This document shows positions 14,377-17,407 of a DNA stretch of 17,407 bases, piece after piece (position 1 is the first letter of the stretch; each line of letters starts with the position of its first letter). This DNA is from an uncultured Methanomassiliicoccaceae archaeon (GTDB lineage: Archaea; Thermoplasmatota; Thermoplasmata; Methanomassiliicoccales; Methanomethylophilaceae): assembly GCA_905187815.1 (NCBI GenBank), contig CAJJJM010000021.1, positions 1-17,407 of the forward strand, read 5' to 3'. The translations under genes were made by a program, and so were the position numbers. The notes below the pieces were generated by a model. The model was given only the letters and a program-made list of their open reading frames with translations. It searched no databases and was not told the DNA's origin.

Positions 14377-14440
14377 GACGGGGCTGTCCGTCATCATCCC
14401 CGAAAAGCCATTATCGCTGGTCGGCCTATCCGGTCACAGC

Positions 14441-14932
14441 ATGGCAGACATAATGATACGCAAACGCAAGAGGATGAGAAGCAAGGAGGTCAAGGCGCTC
14501 GCCAAGGAGCTGGAGGACACGATGGGTGTCCCGGTTTTCTCCGAGGAGGACGGCGTCGACATGGCCGAGAGCTCCGACTACAACCTCATCTTCGTGAAGA
14601 GCGACATCCTCGGTCTCGTCTACGACGGGAAGCCGTTCCTTACCATCAGGGGGATCCTCAAGTACAGGCCCGAGAAGCGTGCGGTGACCGTCGACATGGG
14701 TGCAGTACCGTATGTCACCAACGGCGCCGACGTCATGGGTCCCGGCATCACGGATGCCGATCCGTCCATCCAGGAGGGGGACATGGTCTGGATCAGGGAT
14801 GCAAGGAACGGCGCTCCCCTGGCCGTGGGCGTGGCCCTGCGCACAGGGGAGGCCCTGGCTTCCAAGGAGTCCGGGAAAGCCATCAAGACCATCCATTTCG
14901 TGGGCGACAAGCTCTGGAAGACCGGGGAGTGA
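14441..14932 (+). CDS. PUA-domain RNA-binding protein, archaeal MCT-1-like
   Basis: The 163-residue protein has a basic N-terminal region (RKRKRMRSKEVKAL) and a pre-PUA domain of about 75 residues, then a C-terminal PUA domain (about 82-160). The PUA part includes VDMGAVPYVTNGADVMGPGI, the usual archaeal PUA opening, and EGDMVWIRDARNGAPLAVG. This architecture matches the archaeal relatives of eukaryotic MCTS1 and the N-terminal part of eIF2D, which act on tRNA in the small ribosomal subunit; the archaeal role is not settled. The start at ATG 14441 has no Shine-Dalgarno site; ATG 14453 is possible. The HD-domain gene follows after three bases, so the two form an operon. Confidence 0.88.
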   Translation: MADIMIRKRKRMRSKEVKALAKELEDTMGVPVFSEEDGVDMAESSDYNLIFVKSDILGLVYDGKPFLTIRGILKYRPEKRAVTVDMGAVPYVTNGADVMGPGITDADPSIQEGDMVWIRDARNGAPLAVGVALRTGEALASKESGKAIKTIHFVGDKLWKTGE

Positions 14933-14935
14933 GGG

Positions 14936-16243
14936 ATGCCCAGGTCCAAGGTCGTCCAGGACCCCGTACACGGGAGCATCGAGGTCGACGGCGTGTTCCT
15001 GGACGTCATGGACCGCCACGAGATGCAGAGGCTGAGATCGGTGAAGCAGCTCGGACTGGGCAACCTTGTCTTCCCCGCGGCGAACCACACGAGGTTCGAG
15101 CACTGTCTCGGCACCTACCATCTCGCCGGAAGGATGGCGGATGCCATCTCCCTCGACAGGGAGGATTCCGACGCCGTGCGCATGGCAGGCATGCTCCACG
15201 ACATCTGCCACCCTCCGTTCTCGCACGCCCTGGAGCCGATAATGGAGGAGGCCACGGGCCTGGACCACATGGAACTGGCCAGGGCGCTGATAATGGGGGA
15301 CCTCCCGAACCACCTCCCTGAGAGCGAGGACATCCTGGGCGGGCTCCCGAGCATCGCTGAGATGATGGAGGCGGAGGGGATCTCCGCCGAGGCCGTGTGC
15401 GGGCTGATAGCCTCACCTGAGTCGACCGGCGAGGAGGCTCTCGACAGGTTCTGGAACAAACACGAGTACTTCCCGTCGAAGGATTATGCCCACCAGATCA
15501 TCCACGGTCCGGTCGATGCGGACCAGATGGACTATCTCATGAGGGACGCTCACCACACCGGTGTGTCCCATGGCAGCATAGACTGTGAGAGGCTGATCAA
15601 GACGATGATGGTGCAGAACGACCGCATCGTCCTCCGCAGGGGCGGGATAACCGCCGCGGAGGGGCTGATGGTGTCCCGTTCGCTGATGTACACGACCGTG
15701 TACTTCCACGAGACGGTCCGCATAGCCCAGAGGATGCTCACGAAGGCCGTCGAGAACTCCGGACTGGATCTCTCGGACATCTATCTCAGGGGTGACGCGG
15801 ACCTCATGTCGATGGTCGTATCGGCCGGAGGCAGGCCGTCACGCAGCATCCGCCGGCTTCAGGCCAGGATGCTGGACAAGAAGGCCTTCGCACTGTACAG
15901 CGATGACATGACCGAGGAGAAGGCGGAGGTCCTGCTCGGATATACCGGAAGGGAGGGCGCCAGGAGGCTGGAGCGCGAAGTGGCCGAGGCTGCGGGTGTC
16001 GACGAGTACGATGTCGGCGCCGAGGTGACGTCGAGCTCCAATCTCCAGGGCAGGATGAAGATAGGCAAGACGGATGTCGCCATCGCCGATGACGGCGGGC
16101 GCATAAAGTCACTCTCACGGTTCTCGCCGATCGCCAGGTCCCTCCAGGCCAGGGATCCGTACGGATGGGCCGTCCTCATATCCGCGCCTGAACGCGAGAG
16201 GGACGCCGTCCGCAGGGCGGCCTCGAAGGTCCTCGGATTCTGA
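14936..16243 (+). CDS. HD-domain phosphohydrolase, SAMHD1-like (COG1078 type)
   Basis: The 435-residue protein opens KVVQDPVHGSIEVDGVFLDV, the standard start of this family. The metal-binding HD set is present as H56 (RFEHCLGTYH), H88-D89 (LHDICHPPFSH) and a downstream Asp in the DADQMDYLMRDAHHTG block (194-199). H92 and H97 add to the active site. Relatives include SAMHD1 and bacterial dNTP triphosphohydrolases; the archaeal substrate is unproven and could be a dNTP or another nucleotide. The C-terminal 150 residues are family-specific and end ERERDAVRRAASKVLGF. It starts at ATG 14936 behind GGGGAGTGAGGG, coupled to the PUA gene. Its stop abuts the stop of convergent rtcB with no spacer. Confidence 0.9.
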   Translation: MPRSKVVQDPVHGSIEVDGVFLDVMDRHEMQRLRSVKQLGLGNLVFPAANHTRFEHCLGTYHLAGRMADAISLDREDSDAVRMAGMLHDICHPPFSHALEPIMEEATGLDHMELARALIMGDLPNHLPESEDILGGLPSIAEMMEAEGISAEAVCGLIASPESTGEEALDRFWNKHEYFPSKDYAHQIIHGPVDADQMDYLMRDAHHTGVSHGSIDCERLIKTMMVQNDRIVLRRGGITAAEGLMVSRSLMYTTVYFHETVRIAQRMLTKAVENSGLDLSDIYLRGDADLMSMVVSAGGRPSRSIRRLQARMLDKKAFALYSDDMTEEKAEVLLGYTGREGARRLEREVAEAAGVDEYDVGAEVTSSSNLQGRMKIGKTDVAIADDGGRIKSLSRFSPIARSLQARDPYGWAVLISAPERERDAVRRAASKVLGF

Positions 16244-17089
16244 TCATCCCTTGATCACGCCTATGGGCGTGAGCTTGGCGACCTTGGCGGTGAGTCCCGC
16301 GTCGCAGACAACCTTGATGACCTCGTCGACATCCTTGTACGCCTCCGGCGCCTCCTCGAGGACACCCTCCAGGGACCCGTTCCTCAGATAGACCCCTTTC
16401 TCGGACATCTCCTTCATGACGCCGTCAACGGTCAGGCTGTCGATGGCCGCCTTCCTGGACATCTTCCTCCCCGCGCCGTGGCAGGAGGACCCGAATGTCT
16501 GCTCCATCGATCCCTTCCTTCCGGCGAGGACGTACGTGCCGACGCTCATGTCCCCGGGGATGATGACCGGCTGGCCCACATCGCGGTATTTCATGGTGAT
16601 CTCCGATCTGCCGGGGGCGAATGCGCGGGTGGCGCCCTTCCTGTGGACCAACACGTCCGCATGGTGACGGTCTATGTCGTGCCTCTCCTTCTTCGCAATG
16701 TTGTGGGCCACGTCGTAGACAACGTCCATGCCCATGCTCTCGGCTGAGTCGCCGAGGATCCTCTCGAAGGACTCCCTCACCCAATGGGTTATCATCTGCC
16801 TGTTCGCCCAGGCGTAGTTCGCCCCGCAGCACATGGCCCTGTAGTAGTCGTCCCCGAGCTTCGAGTCGAGGGGGGCGCAGGCGAGCTGTCTGTCGGGGAG
16901 TCTGACGGAGTTCTGTTTGATGTAGCGCTCCATCTCCTGGAGGTAGTCCGTGGCGATCTGGTGCCCGCATCCGCGGGAACCGCAGTGGACCGTGACGGTC
17001 ACCGTGCCCTCCTTCAGGCCGTAGACCTTCGCCGTCCTCTCATCGAACACGTTCTCCACGAGGTCCAGCTCGAGGAAGTGGTTCCCGGC
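16244..17089 (-). CDS. rtcB: RtcB-type RNA ligase, C-terminal part; 5' end lost at a sequence junction
   Basis: About 281 residues match the C-terminal 60 percent of RtcB, the GTP- and Mn-dependent ligase that joins 2',3'-cyclic phosphate and 5'-OH RNA ends in tRNA splicing and repair. Visible motifs are AGNHFLEL (Mn-ligand His), HCGSRGCGHQ, ANRQ, YDVAHNIAKKE, HRKGATRAF and CHGAGRKMSR, whose His is the one guanylylated in RtcB. Normal length is about 480 residues. The first 200, including the metal-binding Asp and Cys near residues 95-98, are absent. Homology stops just before AGNHF, where LGTLG should stand. Upstream the open frame runs on, but it reads the reverse of leuC. The gene is probably intact in the organism and cut here by misassembly. 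Confidence 0.93.
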   Translation of the reverse strand, partial: AGNHFLELDLVENVFDERTAKVYGLKEGTVTVTVHCGSRGCGHQIATDYLQEMERYIKQNSVRLPDRQLACAPLDSKLGDDYYRAMCCGANYAWANRQMITHWVRESFERILGDSAESMGMDVVYDVAHNIAKKERHDIDRHHADVLVHRKGATRAFAPGRSEITMKYRDVGQPVIIPGDMSVGTYVLAGRKGSMEQTFGSSCHGAGRKMSRKAAIDSLTVDGVMKEMSEKGVYLRNGSLEGVLEEAPEAYKDVDEVIKVVCDAGLTAKVAKLTPIGVIKG

Positions 17090-17092
17090 CAA
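17085..17092. other. Chimeric junction between rtcB and leuC
   Basis: RtcB homology on the minus strand holds up to the Ala codon at 17087-17089. LeuC homology on the plus strand begins with the Gly codon at the same bases. Both genes are therefore broken inside conserved coding sequence at the shared bases GGCC (17087-17090), in opposite orientation and with no repeat or mobile-element end between them. Confidence 0.85.
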
Positions 17093-17407
17093 TTGATCGA
17101 GTGCAACCTTGACCTCGTTCTTTCCAACGACGTTACCGCACCCATCGCCATTAAGGAATTCAAGAAGATCGGCGTAGAAAAGGTTTTCGATCCTACCAAG
17201 ATCGCTTTGGTTCCCGACCACTACGTACCCAACAAGGACATTAAGAGCGCCGAACAAGCCAAGATGACGCGCGATTTTGCCCGTGAGCAGGGTATCACCC
17301 ATTACTACGAAGTGGGTTGCATGGGTGTAGAGCACGCACTCCTACCTGAGCAGGGCGTTGTAGGCGCTGGCGACCTCATCATTGGCGCTGATAGCCATAC
17401 CTGCACC
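17087..17407 (+). CDS. leuC: Internal fragment of 3-isopropylmalate dehydratase large subunit, foreign to the contig
   Basis: The plus-strand frame from 17087 reads GQLIECNLDLVLSNDVTAPI and on without a stop to the window end (107 codons). It contains KIALVPDHYVPNKDIKSAEQ, ITHYYEVGCMGVEHALLPEQ and GADSHTCT, which are aconitase-superfamily LeuC motifs. The fragment starts about 20-25 residues into a normal LeuC, so there is no start codon, promoter or ribosome site, and the Cys ligands of the [4Fe-4S] cluster lie beyond the window. LeuC isomerises 2- to 3-isopropylmalate in leucine synthesis. Base composition in the lines I counted is 48-55 percent G+C against 62-70 percent in adjoining archaeal genes. 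The sequence looks bacterial, but the donor cannot be named. HacA-type homologues are an alternative family assignment. Confidence 0.9.

Noticed and set aside
14251..15321. Long frames on both strands over the PUA and HD genes
   Set aside because: They are shadows with Arg/Gly/His-rich composition. The two real genes have clear domains and proper spacing.
16244..17335. Reading the 363-codon minus frame as a complete RtcB with a novel N-terminus
   Set aside because: The first 80 or so codons are the exact antisense of leuC, and the family core LGTLG is missing at the join.
1..17407. CRISPR arrays, insertion sequences, transposases or integrase att sites
   Set aside because: No regularly spaced repeats, terminal inverted repeats with a transposase, or recombinase genes were seen.

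Overview
This looks like an archaeal, Euryarchaeota-type contig, most probably from the Thermoplasmatota and perhaps a gut-type Methanomassiliicoccales. That placement is inferred; no methanogenesis gene lies in the window. The archaeal signs are archaeosine synthase (ArcS), an ATCase catalytic/regulatory pair (PyrB/PyrI), a UPF0200 kinase, an archaeal MCT-1-like PUA protein and RtcB. Several genes also have a TATA-like element about 25-30 bases before the start codon, which suggests leaderless transcripts, while others carry Shine-Dalgarno sites.

Region 1 (1-8330, plus strand) is the unusual part. It holds a natural fusion of a NifH-like reductase to a NifD-like subunit, then a NifK-like subunit by ATGA overlap. 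After a 377-base regulatory gap rich in dyad sequences come a full-length CobN/BchH-family chelatase and an isochorismatase-fold cysteine hydrolase. The layout (reductase, two catalytic subunits, large chelatase subunit) resembles the bacteriochlorophyll set BchL-BchN-BchB-BchH. The Cys pattern suggests one inter-subunit Fe-S cluster and no FeMo-cofactor-like site. My reading is a tetrapyrrole-modifying enzyme system, related to but distinct from CfbC/CfbD of F430 synthesis. Its G+C in sampled lines is lower than that of the rest.

Region 2 (8315-11272, minus strand) is a compact housekeeping run in the order pyrB, pyrI, UPF0200 kinase, an 89-residue unknown and a DUF92 membrane protein. Several of these genes overlap by 4-8 bases.

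Region 3 (11273-14440) has arcS on the plus strand, divergent from pyrB and ending in a strong hairpin terminator. A 347-base gap follows, with its own TATA box, a palindrome and a 12-bp perfect stem that may mark a small RNA. A DUF368 membrane protein then reads back on the minus strand.

Region 4 (14441-17089) has a PUA protein and an HD-domain phosphohydrolase as an operon, meeting rtcB tail to tail with no spacer.

Region 5 (about 17087-17407) is foreign. rtcB stops abruptly inside its conserved core, and the rest is an in-frame internal piece of leuC on the other strand with different base composition. This is most likely an assembly chimera at the contig end, so rtcB should be treated as artificially truncated.
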